Positions 17,976 to 30,317 of a stretch of 35,310 nt of DNA are shown here, in pieces. The notes below the pieces were generated by a model. That model did not search any database and was not told where the DNA came from. It saw only the letters and a list, made by a program, of their open reading frames with translations. Every line of letters begins with the position of its first letter. Positions within the stretch are counted from its first letter, which is position 1. A program made the translations under genes and the position numbers. This stretch comes from Chara braunii (taxonomy: Eukaryota > Streptophyta > Charophyceae > Charales > Characeae). The stretch covers positions 1,523,761-1,559,070 of the forward strand of contig BFEA01000209.1 in assembly GCA_003427395.1 (NCBI GenBank). The letters are read 5' to 3'.

Positions 17976-20900
17976 ACCATTGGCTGCCGTTGCCAGCAGT
18001 CACCGCAGGTCTGGTCCTTGGCCTCCACAACACCCTTAGCTTTGTATTAAAAAAAGAACTATATTCATGTTAAGCTAGCATGGAACTGGCTAGTTTTTAC
18101 AACAAGTCGAAGGTTCATGCTCTCGCATACAGGACTATGTCTTGGTCTTTGAAGGTAAGCCATATGGTCCACATTAAGTGTTAAATGCCAATTTCATATG
18201 ACTCTGCTTTGATTTCAGAACATGGAGCTAAGCATCATTTATTGGGGTCCATTGAATATGAACCTGACAATGCTTCTCTTGTGGAGCTAGACCCATCCTA
18301 CTTTAGTGCACAATTTTGTCAATGCATTTGCCTAAAGTCCAATTTGAACAATATGCACGCTCCACTTGTTGTCATGGATGATGGGGTTTGGGGGAACCCT
18401 ATGACACTTTAGGACATCTGTATAAATCACCATTGTATGTTATGCTTCTGCTATTTGGCAGCACGTAGTAGGTCAGTTATGCAACCCGACAGATAATTTA
18501 TTTTTGTTATGTGTTATTTTATGAATTATTGTTGGTTGAGGAAGGTCATGACTTTAAAATAACAATTTCGATTTTGACCAAACTTTACGACCACTCATAC
18601 TTCCCAAGTATAAAAAATTATATTCCTTGCAGTGCACGAGCCTTTCACATAAAATATTCTTCTTGAATTTAGTTGCGCCGAATAAAGACTCTTGCATTCT
18701 TATTTGACAATTTGGGTAAACCATTTACCCAAAAACACTTTAAATAATTGCTTTACATTGACTCGATAAAGATATTTGTTTTACATTTTCACAAGAGAGA
18801 TAAGACATTGATTGTTGTACTTTTTAACTTATAATTGTTTTCATATCTCATATCTTTTTTTTTGTTTACCATACGTAAAGGATTCACTTTCTAATTTTTT
18901 CTTATAAGTAAAACCAAGACTGAAACCAATCACTTTATCATTCCAAAACGTACACTCTATGACTTGAACTCTATCCTTGAAATGAAGGAAATAATATGTT
19001 AACTAACTTAACTGATGATATAACCTTCTTGTGTCCATTTACTTTTTGCATCTGCACAATTTTATGCGCAGTTGGTAAAAGGGTCTGTGTATGATTATGG
19101 GGATGATCATTATGTGTCCTAGATTGTTTTTATTTTTTTTTCCTATTTGCACACTTGCCCAAGTTGCTGAGTAGGAGGAACATTTTCACAACTTGTAAGC
19201 AATTTTTTTTTCATGTTGGTAATTAGGACACATCTTATCGAGCGGGAATAAAAATGATGACGTGTCTTTTTCCTTTTTGCTCATAATTTTTGTATGGTTG
19301 GTGAAATTTTTTTGTGCGATGATCACACACACTGATTTTAAATTTTGAATTCTTGTCAAACAACCATCCACTAACGTAATTGATTTTTTTTGAAGACTTA
19401 AATTAGTATGGCATGTTGGACTCATTGTAATCTGCTTGGGCGTGGGTGTAACTTTGAACGTCGCTTCTTGCTCAAACGCACATTTCTCTACGCTATGCGC
19501 CTTAATTTATGTTCTTAATTATCAACTTAACTTGATCACTCGTCTATTTTTTACGCTCATGCATGTGAAATCCTTTTTTCTCTCCCTTCTCATCGGGTGA
19601 GGCAATGCAACCTGGATCGATGTGTGGAGTGTGGCCAAATCCCTCACCTCGCCGTTTAGGTGTACAGATCGTACTTATTTTCCCTCTTACCTGTTTAATC
19701 TCTGTTATTTTGTACATGCACATTTGCTATAAATTTAGTAAGCACGACTTTATCTCTCTCGAATCTAAATATTTGAAGTTAGTGTGGTCGAGAGAATCAG
19801 CTAACGAGTTCTAGTTTCGTAGAAATGAGTCGTAGAGTTGACCAGTCCGACGGTAGGTGACAATTTTTGAGTAGGGTTAACGTGTGGATATGACTAACTG
19901 CGGGGCACATGTGAACTTGACTTGCATAATCGGACTAAGCGAAATTATGATAATTCTGGGTAGATGGTGGGTATTTGGCAATGGACTACCTGCACCGGTT
20001 TTGGAAGTGGGTTTTGACGACAGAGTGTGTGTGTGTGTGTTGGTGATCGAGTTGAACTTGGGGATCTTTTTTAGTTTGATTTCGATAATTTTTTTATATT
20101 TTGTCATTTTGTGGGCTTATTCCTTCTCCATCACACTCTCTTTCTCTCCTTCTCGATCTAGTTATTTTTTTATTATGGAAATGCATATATTGCGCACTCA
20201 AATAATTTTTTTTTTTTTTGTATTTAGATTGTACGAATCTTATTAGTGTGATTTGTTGATTTTTGTGAATGTTTAGGATTTGGTTAGATTTTGTTCAGAC
20301 CAACAATCAATTTTTTTCTCTTCATAGATGGTCTTTATAATGATATGTATGGTAAAAAAAATAATGAATGGTTTGCATTGTGTGAGTCCCTTCGAAAACC
20401 AAACGCACATCGTTGCCTAAAGTTCTAAAAAAAAGGAACTCATTGTGCACGTAAAGTAAGTAGGCTAAAGTTGAACTCGACGACTTTCTCATTGGTATGC
20501 CAAAATTTGTTTCAATACTTTACCCATTGTCATAGTATAGGTACGTTCCAAATCATATGCAATAAATCTAAGCAAGAGTGAGAACTTCACGGATCTGTAC
20601 CCTACCAGTGATCTTGCAGTCCTACTTATAGCTACACTTTTATTCTTAGCATTGACAAAACATTTGAAAAATTCTCTTTCTCAAAATTACCAACAACTCA
20701 ATTTACATTCGAGATAATAGAAAAATGCAGCAATTGACATAACATTTCCTTGACGTCATAACTTCACGCAAGCAAATTGTCATTATGAACGACTCCTTGG
20801 TTCATCCTATACAGAAAGGAAGAGAGTAGTTTTGTATTGCTTATGTTAAAGTGACATTTGAAAGGAAGTCGCTTCAAAAATTTATTTACGCAAAGGGACA

Positions 20901-22596
20901 TGATCATTGTCGATCTTCGTGAAGGTTCATTCGAAGATTAACAAATAGGGCGCTACTTGTTCACATCCTTATGCTTTTGTATTAAATAGGCTCGTCCTAA
21001 TTTTCCCGATGATATCTATGGTGCTAAAAAGTTAAGCTTTTGAGTTTTGTAATCTGCTTTACACTTCTCGAATATGAGTTTTCTCATCATGAATAATCTG
21101 CAAGTCATAATTCTCTGTAAAACAACTTACGCAATCCCCTCACATAGACGATGGAACAACAGACAAAGGTGTTACCAATATTGTGATCCAAAGGACATCG
21201 CACCAACCCATCAAGTTTGCCATTTCATTCATGAATTTCCTCAAACCAATATGATTGCCCTTGGCAAAACAATCCTGTAATCCTAAAAAAAAAAAAAAAA
21301 AAAAAAGTTGAAAGGAATAAACGATCTGTCTCCTAAAAGATCCAACATAGACAGCATATCCCGGATAGAGTATATTTTTGAACTTGCGTATGCTACTTAG
21401 AAAGAAATCGACCTCACTAATTCTAAAAGGATACGTGCTCGCCTACCTTGGGGAATTTCGAATTGACTGAATGGTTCAACAATTAAAGAATATTCCCTGA
21501 ATTGTACAAAAGATCTCAAACTACTTGATTTTTTTTCCAAACAATACGCAACTTCCTATATACTGACTTCAGATAGGATTCCGGTATATTCAAACCCAAA
21601 ATATATCTTTGGTACCATCTAATTGTTGATTTCAAAATATTTTTATTAAACCTAATTCAAATAGTCATCCGCGCCGAAAGACAATTCAAAGAGTTAAATT
21701 GTACTTCCTACGACATATTTGAGAGAGAATAATACGCAAATTGGAACGGTGTCGGGATAGAAACCCTGATAAGGGTATTTGCCCTGTATTTTCTATGTCA
21801 GGCGTTACCCAGTCTTCAATATGAATTTTGTTTCAAAAGTTTGATTTGATAAGTTTGACGTGTTGTCGAGGCCTATTCAGGCTATTCTGACTCGATCGTT
21901 GATTAAGAAGTCGAAATTCTTGTGCTAGAAGCGGACGTTTGACTACTGGAAAACATAACGACGGGGTTTGATGGTATGACCAATCACTCTCTGCGTTAAA
22001 TAAGGGTCGAAGAGGCGAACGTTCATAAAAATACGAGGTTTAAATTTATTTTGTTTAAAATTATGGTTCGCGATTGTTAAGCCACACAGTTCAGGGGTTT
22101 AAGGGATAGGAAAAGGGTGGCCTCGTGGTGCGTATGGCCACGACATTGGAGAGCGGGGGATTTAAACCTGTTTTATTTGAAGGCAGCCCCGCCAGGGCTT
22201 CAACTAACACCGACATGTTAAAAGGACTATGTTCTGCCCTATGAGGATGAACACGCATTCAGGGTCGGCGACCGACTGTTTAAGTGGTAGGGGCAAGCGA
22301 AAGCCTGCTGGGCCGTGTGTTGGTTGTCTACATGGGCTTAACTTTTCATGTTGAAGAGCTGCTCCTATCTAGTGTGAAATAGGAGCTAGCCCAGTACGAT
22401 GATATGCCAAATTCCCGCCCAGCAGATACAGGGATAAAACCCAACGATGCACTACTTGAGCTAGCTTCTTTTGGAGCAGCCCAACAAGAATGCGAAGAGG
22501 CTCGGTCGATTTGGACCGTGTGATCACCAAGATTACACGGCCACGCGGTATGTGTGACCCTGCGCAATGAATGATACGCATAGATCGAGAAATGAT

Positions 22597-22599
<3 letters not shown>
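17976..22599. other. AT-rich sequence without a supported gene
   Basis: I see no family-level coding signal. The only protein-like stretch is a short plus-strand frame at 18185-18412 (75 codons) with no recognised domain. It is not strong enough to call. A GT microsatellite lies at 20025-20041 and a 22-A run at 21285-21306. Confidence 0.55.
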
Positions 22600-22627
<28 letters not shown>

Positions 22628-22700
22628 CTTTGTAGGAATCAAACTCGGGTCTGCCTTTTGACCGCCTACGCATGCCAGCGAGACCGTGGTTGTGGAGGTA
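22600..22700 (-). repeat. tRNA-like retroposon with A tail
   Basis: On the minus strand, GGTCTCGCTGGCATGCG (A-box-like) and GAGTTTGATTCC (B box) are spaced as in a tRNA. A few bases later comes a 28-base A run (T run 22600-22627 on the plus strand). A tRNA-like head directly followed by an A tail is the layout of a very short retroposon or tRNA retropseudogene. Target duplications are not clear. Confidence 0.5.
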
Positions 22701-22998
22701 AAGGTTGTTGGCTTATGCCAATGACGTAAAAAAAAAAGGAGGGGCGGAAGGAAAAAGAAGTCGCCAAGTGATATTGTGGCGCCGTCGGAGGTTGGGGCTC
22801 CACAGGCGTTGGAGACGGTCGTTTTGAACGGGCATCCAGGAAGACTTTCAGGAAAGATTCACTTTAAAATTCTCTTTTATTTTTTTATATTTTTTGTTTT
22901 TTATATTTTATTTTATATTTTTTATCACCCGTTTTGGAGGGGGCGTTGATGGTGGGCAACGAACGTGACAGGTGGAGCTCCGTTCTGCTGCCCACCAC

Positions 22999-23070
22999 AT
23001 GCCAAAAAACAAAAGTCATATCGTTGTATCTTTCCAGGTTCTAACAGATGATTCATTCTCCTCCAAACCA
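22999..23070. repeat. Dispersed repeat fragment, copy 1
   Basis: The stretch containing CAAAAGTCATATCGTTGTAT, CTTTCCAGGTTCTA and GATTCA recurs at 23278-23346. It resembles the foldback elements near 34.2-34.6 kb (ATCTTTCCATGTTCTA). Confidence 0.6.
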
Positions 23071-23172
23071 TTGACGGGTTGGATCTGCGCCCGTTCGTTT
23101 TGAAGAACGGACTGCATTAGGAGGATCGGTTGGGTCCTTGACGCGATTGCAGCCAAGTGCATTCACATATAA

Positions 23173-23173
<1 letters not shown>

Positions 23174-23201
<28 letters not shown>
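23174..23201. repeat. Poly-T tract (28 T)
   Basis: This homopolymer lies between the two dispersed repeat fragments and has no tRNA-like head beside it. Confidence 0.9.
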
Positions 23202-23204
<3 letters not shown>

Positions 23205-23277
23205 GTCTCCTTCCCCATTCGTGCAAGGAAGGGGCACCGTTGGTAGGCAATAGACACCTCTCTACTTCCCCCCCTTT

Positions 23278-23425
23278 CAATGCACAAGATACAAAAATCA
23301 TGTTGGTGTATCTTTCCATATTCTATTCAAAGATTCACTCTTGGTCGTAATTGTTGGGCTGTGGAGCAGGGTTGCTCGTCGTGAAAATGACATGCTCCTT
23401 CTTTACCGCATCTGGATTCGAACTG
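23278..23425. repeat. Dispersed repeat fragment, copy 2, with B-box-like motif
   Basis: It contains GTATCTTTCCATATTCTATT and, about 75 bp on, GCATCTGGATTCGAACTGGG. The reverse of the latter is a tRNA B-box-like sequence that also forms the 25-bp minisatellite at 33676-33750. Confidence 0.55.
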
Positions 23426-26254
23426 GGATCTATATTTCAACTTTTTGTCATTGGAGAGGTAAGACTTAGTATGTTTTTCTTCTTTTTTTATTTTCCCCGT
23501 TTTTGTTTCGCCTCACGTCTTGTGGACGTTGAGGTTAGGAGTGGGGGAAACGAAGAACTGGTTCTCGTGGGTAGTCAGACGAACAATAGGAGAAAAGAAA
23601 GAAAAGGAAAAGAGAGGGAAAAAAAAAAAACGAAATAAAGGGAGAGAGAAAACGAAAATAAGGTGAGCCTACCTCGTGGTTGAAGCATAGTCTCTTCAGG
23701 GTAGTGTGATCACGTTTTTTTCTACCGCCATGACGAGACAAATATTTTTGGCCGCAAGATTGGCGATCCTGTGGCTTAAGGAGACGCGCTTGACGAGTAG
23801 GAAGTTGAAAGGGAGTCGGAGAAGTTCATGGGTGGAGAGGGAAACGGAAAGAGTTGAAGGGAAGGAGGTCTTACTCCTTCCAACCTGCCAATTGCCCTCC
23901 CCATTTTCAGGAGAGAGAAGAGAAAAAGATGGGGTGTTGTTGGTTTCATTAGCATGCACTTGGCTAACGTAAGGGCCAAGAGCACTGCACTTTAAATTTT
24001 TTTTTTTTTTTCTTTTGGTTGTTTTTCTTTATTTTACTACATCCTCGTGAGGACACTTGTCCTCACAAGGTGCTACCTCTAGCAAAAACTATCAGAGGTA
24101 AATATCATGATCATCCCGTTTTTAGAGAGTGCATAAAAATTAAAGGTCACAAAAGGAAAGGGCTAAGTACAACCTTTTCCTAGACGTATCTACCCTGGGA
24201 AAAGAGGCCAGATACATTAAACTTAAAAGGGTTGTGACTCTCAAACCCGTTATCAGAAAAATAAAAGAAAAACAATTTTTGGAAACGCTAGAATCTCAAC
24301 TATGTTGTGAAATTTAGAGATAACTGAGATAAAGAAAAAAAATAAAAATAGGGCAGTTAGAGATACTTTCCCCACTAAGGTTGTGACTGTTGTAGACACA
24401 ATTGACCTTTGATCTTGGCTAGATCAATGACTCACTGTAAGCCCGCGATTTCGCCTGGGAGCTGGAGTGACTGCTGACACTCCTCGACCACTATAATAAA
24501 GGTTGTTGTCCCTAACTGCCACACAAAAACACTCATGTTGTCAGTGTGTGATAATACACTTGAGTGTTGCTGGGCTGCTAGAGAGGCTGCTGGAGGCAAC
24601 ATGGGAGCAGGCTGAAGGTCTGCAGTGGAGTGTTAGAGGAGGAGGAGAACAATCATAGCGGAGGTAGGGAGTACTCTACTCCGTTTCCCTCTGGTTGGTG
24701 CTAGTTCGGTGAGACAGTCCTAGGGACTCTGCAGGACCAAGGTGGCACGACGGGAGTGTACTTTGGGCCTGGATTTTGTCAAGGGCCCAAATTTTATTAA
24801 TTTGATGATGGGATTTGAGCGGCAGTGGCGGACGTCAAGGCCACACTGGTGGAGATACCAGCAGGCTGGTCTATGACAGACTGTTTTTTTTCCACTTTCG
24901 TAGGGATATGCTCCTATTTTTTTTTTGGCGTCAACAACTTTAATAATTTTTGTGGCATTATGCTGCAAAAATTGTGGCTCATGAGGTGACACGAAGTGGA
25001 GGTAAGGTTCTGGTATTTTTGGTGCGTCGGGAAGAGCTCGCTGTCAACATAATTGGAGGGGTAAAATGCGGTAAAAATGTTGCGGCGGTATGACGAGTCG
25101 TGATGCCCGAAATTATTAGTGTTGGTAAACTTTGTGGAGGTGGAGTGAAGGTGCCGACGATAGTTTGTGTGCTAGACCAAAATTTTCAAGGTTGAACGAG
25201 CGCTGTTTTTTTTGTGTATGCACGTCCGCAACGATAGGGTCATTTGATCACCTAGTGGGATCTTTGGGACAAGCGATGCACGTGAGCGGAAACTGGCGAT
25301 GTTAGCGGAGTGGGAATTCATATCTTTTATTTGTGAGGCGTGGTGGAAGCAGTTTTGATGGACAACATTGTCAGGTTTTGGAAGAGATAGTGCGATACCA
25401 CCTAGGATTGTATGGGACCATTTGGGACCTGTTGACACTTACATAATACCAGTTCATTTTTTTTGGGTTGTGTGACTCGCCGTCTTCGCGCTTGGATTTG
25501 TTGGGTCTTGGGCGTGCGAGTTAAGAACGGATTGGGACTAGCGGTGGGCTCGAAACTTACATCGGGGCTGCGGTGTTTCTTCAGTAAGGCGTATTTACTT
25601 TTCTTGGCTTTCTTGAGTAAGCCAAGGTACGCTTGATACCAATTTTACTCAAGGTCAGTGAATGACTCTGATCCTCTCACACTTTATGTGTGCCCATATG
25701 TTGTTTGACCCTTCTCTTTTTTTTGGGTGCTCAAGGAAAAGTTAAATGGGAGAAAAGTTGTTGAAACATGCTTGTGTGGGATACTTGGTCTGACTTGAGT
25801 GGGGGGTTTCTGGTTGAATCCTCAAAATTGTTTGTTTGCTTGTCATGCAGGTAGGCGAAGGGAAAGTGTGCCGAAAAAAAACTTAGATCTCGTCGAATGT
25901 GGAGATGAAAAAGTTAATGCTTTCCTACCCTTTTTCCTTAATGTTTTCACCTACTGGTCAAGTAGACGATTTGACTTTTTGAGGGAAAAGTAATGACCAT
26001 CGAAGAAAGAACCTCGGTAACAGGAAAAAAAGAAAAGAAATGAATAAACTTAGTCAGACTCTAAGGTACCCTTTTACCTATCCCGAAGGCCCTCTAGATC
26101 AGTTCCCGTCAAATGAGTTTTGACTCTTCTCTTCCTTTGAACTTTTGTTTCATCTAAGTTGTTTTCCTACATAGAGGGGTGGGGCAGTCAACCTGACTCT
26201 AAGTCTGAGGGCTTCCTCACTCTAGGAGGTCCTGTAATTATGGAGCGGGGGTTC
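23426..26254. other. Sequence without a supported gene
   Basis: Short frames on both strands show no recognisable domain. A 9-bp-arm palindrome (GTGAGGACA/TGTCCTCAC) lies at 24049-24068, and a lone primer-site-like motif at 25631-25641. Everything else is unassigned. Confidence 0.5.
25631..25641 (-). promoter_or_regulatory. Possible orphan primer-binding-site-like motif
   Basis: The minus strand reads TTGGTATCAAGC, close to the plant initiator-Met primer site with one base missing. No LTR pair or gag is recognised around it, so it may be chance or the relic of another element. Confidence 0.2.
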
Positions 26255-26423
26255 GTTGCTTTAGAAGCCTGCACTGTTATCGACCTGGAGTGGACCGTTT
26301 TACCGGGGGACCCAGTTCGGTGGAGACGATCCGACTTATGGGATCCGAGCCTTTGGCTCGGGCGAGGAGCATGAGTACTCCAGACCACTTCTTAGTGAGT
26401 GGGACGCGCGATGGTTATCATGA
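26255..26423 (+). pseudogene. Possible coding fragment, unknown
   Basis: This short frame without an ATG has protein-like composition (FYRGTQFGGDDPTYGIRAFG, then EYSRPLLSEWDARW) and ends at a TGA. Another frame across the same bases is also open, so the choice of frame rests on composition only. It could be an upstream piece of the decayed coding region at 26921-28627. Confidence 0.2.
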
Positions 26424-26920
26424 GTCAACGTTTGTCTCTCCACACCTGTACACGGAAAAAGAGACTGAACTAGCGGATCCTTCATACGGCTGATGTAGGA
26501 GTCACCTTCGGTTTGAAAGGCTGGCGTCATAAGAAGCTCAACCTGTTATAACCCAAGTTTTGTACGGAACACATACAAGCGTTTTCATCCCGAGAGGCTT
26601 ACACCATAAGAAGCGCGGGATCATGACAAACGCTCAATGAAGATAGGTCTCTAAATTACTAGCCAAATACGGTAGTTAAATTGGACGGGTGGAGAGTTGT
26701 AAAAGAAAAAAAAAAATGTTCATCTTGTTCAGACTTAGCAACTTATGAGGATCACTCGTGTTTTTTTTTTTCCAGATGTCTATGATACTTGCGACCATTA
26801 TGTTGTTTCTAAACACAGAGGCTGCCACAAGATACGTAGTTTAGGTGGGAAGGCGCAGAGTGATCCTAGAACGGGTTGGTCGCCGCACATATAGATGACT
26901 GTGCAGCGAGAGAGTAAAGA

Positions 26921-27349
26921 ATGAATCGTGTTTTCGACTCGGTCACAGTGTTTCCTTTGGGGAAAGCGTTAATAATGGATCATGGCATGACAAGGAACCT
27001 GCCACGAACCTATTTATTTATTACCTCAACTCATCTACAAATCTTTGAACCAAATTTTGTCCGAACTCAGCGCTCAGGTTGGGTCGACATGAGTATTATC
27101 TATGGGTTCGAAGATGGGGACTTGAGGGCGCAATACGACCATGAGTTTAAATGGTTATACCTCAGGCTGATCCTGCATTACGATGGCCGCATAGGTCCAT
27201 TTGACGACATTGAGTTTCTCGAATGGATCCGTGCTAACCGCTTCGAAATCACTAATAGACAATTTTCGAAGTCACTTACCGGCTTGAGGTGCGCAACTTA
27301 TGACGACTTCTTGGGACGTAAAGTAATTTGGTTTTGGCGGAGCGAGTGA
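26921..27349 (+). CDS. Hypothetical protein, 142 aa, paralogue of the next frame
   Basis: An ATG-started frame of 142 codons with balanced, protein-like composition. I recognise no family. Residues 26-90 align with residues 60-123 of the next frame. With one single-residue gap, N26, R29, L32, F33, T35, F46, R51, S52, V55, I60, L68, E75, W78, L81, L85, Y87 and R90 all find identical partners, so the two share a diverged domain. The motif W-x2-L-x5-Y-D-G-R (78-90) is the best-kept part. The C-terminal region (IEFLEWIRANRFEITNRQF) has no equivalent. The 92-base gap to the next frame could be intergenic, a small intron, or decay. Host gene, virus-derived insert and unknown transposon are all open. 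Confidence 0.4.
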   Translation: MNRVFDSVTVFPLGKALIMDHGMTRNLPRTYLFITSTHLQIFEPNFVRTQRSGWVDMSIIYGFEDGDLRAQYDHEFKWLYLRLILHYDGRIGPFDDIEFLEWIRANRFEITNRQFSKSLTGLRCATYDDFLGRKVIWFWRSE

Positions 27350-27441
27350 ATAGATGCAAAAGGAAAAAAAACTTAAAGATAAAGGTGCTCACAGTTTAGA
27401 CAGGATGAGCGTTTACGAATGAGATTATTAAGTTTTTTCAA

Positions 27442-27933
27442 ATGACAGACATTGCGGCAGTGGCAAGGTTTTTCTACACTTGTAAGGAGGCAAGCGATTG
27501 GATGTTAGAATGGAGCGAAGAAGAGGTCGGCATGGTAAAAACCAGGCGACTGATTTATGACCAGTCTATCGTTTTTCCCGCGAGGAATAGATCGCAGTTC
27601 TGGCAAGAGAGTTTGAGAAACCCCTCTCGATTGTGCCTTTTCCACACTCACATTGCAAGGCACATAATCTGTTACAGATTCACACCTCGGAGGAGTGATG
27701 GAGTATCTCGCCTTTTGATTCGACACAGTAATGAGTGTTCTTTGTATACCGGGGAGACTCCAGAAGTGAGGTGGTTTTTCCTTTTGATGCTCTTGCTCTA
27801 TAATGAGCGCATGGTCCATTCATTTATGTCCATCATTATTGTCGAACCCCCGATAATAGGTTTCGACAATTCAAGTGAGAGGTTTTCTTTTCATAGTAGC
27901 TCGCGAAAAAGGAGTGTCGGCTTTTTGTGTTGA
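27442..27933 (+). CDS. Hypothetical protein, 163 aa, paralogue of the preceding frame
   Basis: An ATG-started frame of 163 codons. The N-terminal 55 residues are acidic and Trp-containing (ASDWMLEWSEEEVG). Residues 60-123 share the domain described for the 142-residue frame, with the same spacing between R84, W111, Y120 and R123 as between R51, W78, Y87 and R90 there. A strongly hydrophobic run WFFLLMLLLY follows; it aligns to a less hydrophobic stretch in the paralogue, so it is more likely a core helix or strand than a membrane segment. It stops only three bases before the next ATG. Function unknown. Confidence 0.4.
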   Translation: MTDIAAVARFFYTCKEASDWMLEWSEEEVGMVKTRRLIYDQSIVFPARNRSQFWQESLRNPSRLCLFHTHIARHIICYRFTPRRSDGVSRLLIRHSNECSLYTGETPEVRWFFLLMLLLYNERMVHSFMSIIIVEPPIIGFDNSSERFSFHSSSRKRSVGFLC

Positions 27934-27936
27934 TTA

Positions 27937-28627
27937 ATGTTTGATGTATTTTTTAACCTTACCATTTCGAGGTATCTCCTTATTCGTGATACACTTGATG
28001 TCATGTTGATTGAGGGAGCGGAGCATCTTTTGATTGTTCGAGACGGTATTCAAACCCAATGGATTGGTTTCATTGACATGCTTCAGCGCGGTCAAGGTTT
28101 TTTTCCAGACTCGTGCTCGGACGTTCGAGCCAATGTGGCTCGAACACCAAAATAGTTTATACTCTGTATTCCATCGCGCGAGTAGTCTCCAATGTCTCTC
28201 TCGAGTCACTGTGAATGCCAAAATTACATCGTCCGGCGATCGCTTTGACGTCGTCGGATCCGAGACACCGAGACGCGACACTTGTTCAAGATAAGCAGAC
28301 CATTCCGAGCTACAGTGTGGCGGCTGGCTTCATGGATGACCGCAATCTATGGTACTCGGACTGCGAGGCGGATGTGTCACGACTTTGATTTTTGACATCA
28401 ACGAGCTCACACGCCTTGACAAATTAGAGGTTCAGACCTACGAGGGGTGTCGACCGTATCACGACGATGAGCGACCTCTAGAGATTTCCTTTGAGTCGCA
28501 AAGGCGTTGTACGTCCTACTATCCTGTGGAGGGAGCCATTATATTTTGGCTTAACGAGGGAATAATTAAAAAAAAAAAAAAAAATGTAGATAGGACTGTC
28601 GGATGGATAGTATTCAGATTGCCCTGA
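27937..28627 (+). pseudogene. Decayed continuation of the unknown coding region
   Basis: Protein-like segments occur in all three frames in succession: 27937-28155 (IRDTLDVMLIEGAEHLLIV), about 28283-28387 (VAAGFMDDRNLWYSDCEADV) and 28349-28627 (FDINELTRLDKLEVQTYEG, then EISFESQRRCTSYYPVEG). This looks like one or more proteins broken by frameshifts. The last frame ends in an A run and stop. No domain is recognised. Confidence 0.3.
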
Positions 28628-29082
28628 TGATTTCACCGAGGGGTTATTGCATGTGCGGACAAGGATAATAGCTCGTGCATTGGTCAGGGCATAAATCTGC
28701 CACAAATAAGAGAGAGAGATATAATTTTTTGGGCGTAGGTGGACAGCACGTCATGGAGAACGATGAATGTTTTCGACTCACATGATAAGTTGTTAGTTAT
28801 ACCATTATGTGCAATGAAATCGCGAGCAAAGAGAGAAAGATGAAGTACACATTTGAGTTAATCAATATACACTGATGATTAGCCAACTCACACCATGCGA
28901 CAACATCCTGAAGTTGCGTGTAGATGAGCGTCCAACTAAGTTATGATTTCTTATGGAACCATTCAAGGCACGACTTAGGAGTTTGTCATAAATGTTTTGT
29001 CTGTATGTTTCAATTAATAGAACCAAAGTAAGACCAATGAGTTATATCGAGGTTATTCTTGTACATTACACAAAAGGTTTCG

Positions 29083-29144
<62 letters not shown>

Positions 29145-30317
29145 GTGTCTTTCTCCTTACGAGGAGTGCAACTTAGAGTCTTTTGGCTATATTGAGGACG
29201 AGGAAGGATGACTTTTGGAAGGTCAACTCATCAAGTCAAGTTAAATTGTAGTCGCGTCGCACTGATGTTCTTTTTGCCATGTTGAGCCAGCTGGGTATGT
29301 GGGTTTTCTTTGGATTGCTCATATCCCAACAACTTTGGTTGCCGACATTTTGATCGAGTGAAGGCCTCGAAGGCTAACTTTTGATATAGGTGTGCTTTCT
29401 TGTTAACTTGTGTGTCTTGCTATAATGATTTTTCGTGAGTTATGTACAACGGGTTATGATAAATACTGAGTTTTCACGCTTGGTTGAGACCGTTCTAGTC
29501 GACAGGCATAAATCTCGTACTTGAGAGATCCGTGCCCTGAGCAATGAGCAACGTTCAAGTTAGGATGACAATTTTACCCATATCTATGCTACAACGAAAC
29601 GAGCAAACACCCTCGACTGACCTACCTCCGCAATTGCATGAAAGAACTTTTGTACGTGGGTCAGTGACTCGGTAGAGATACGTCCTTAAAGGTGGTGACA
29701 CCCCCTTAGGGAAGATAAGTTAAGCCCTGCGGGAACCTATCCTGTCATAGGGGATCGTGAAAAGTACAACTGACGCACCTAGCTAGAGCAGCGAAAGCTA
29801 CATCCTAACCACGTCTGTCCCGACGGTTTGCGGGGTTATTTTGCATTGTTTCCCATTTGTCACTTGTTTTGTTTTATTTTTGTTTAACGCATGCGTGACA
29901 TAGCCGGGAGGGAGATTAGGGAATCAAGAATCCAAGAATTCAATTCAGGACGAGATGGTGGTTATTTCAGGAAACGAACAAGATTATCATTGTGAGAAAG
30001 AGACTTAAAGAAGAAAAAGTTTGACAAAATGGAAGGAGATGCAAGACCCCAATCGGAATTAAGAGCGGTTGTGCTTGAGAAAGGAAATAAAGAATTTGGG
30101 AGAAGATATAGTAAAGTAGTTAAACAGTCGGTGAACAAGTTTCCAGTTTATGATAAACTGTTACCCGATAAAAAATTTACAGTAAGAGGGGTAGAAATTT
30201 TTTATTGAAAAATGTGACAAAGAATCGAGACAAAACTTGACGATAAAAATGAAAAGATGAAGGGCGAGGGGGAGGTTTGAAGATATGAAACAAAAATAGA
30301 TTGTTTTCTTGTAGCCC
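28628..30317. other. Sequence without a supported gene
   Basis: Apart from the TA microsatellite, I see no coding or structural RNA signal. From about 29950 rightward the sequence becomes markedly AT-rich. Confidence 0.5.
29086..29141. repeat. (TA)n microsatellite
   Basis: About 28 uninterrupted TA units. Confidence 0.97.

Noticed and set aside
17645-18073. Several long frames on both strands over the purine tract
   Set aside because: Low-complexity Gly/Glu/Arg or Pro/Ser/Leu translations of a simple repeat; overlapping frames on both strands are all open for the same reason.
28992-29195. 67-codon frame with Tyr-Ile repeats
   Set aside because: Translation of the TA microsatellite with short unrelated ends.
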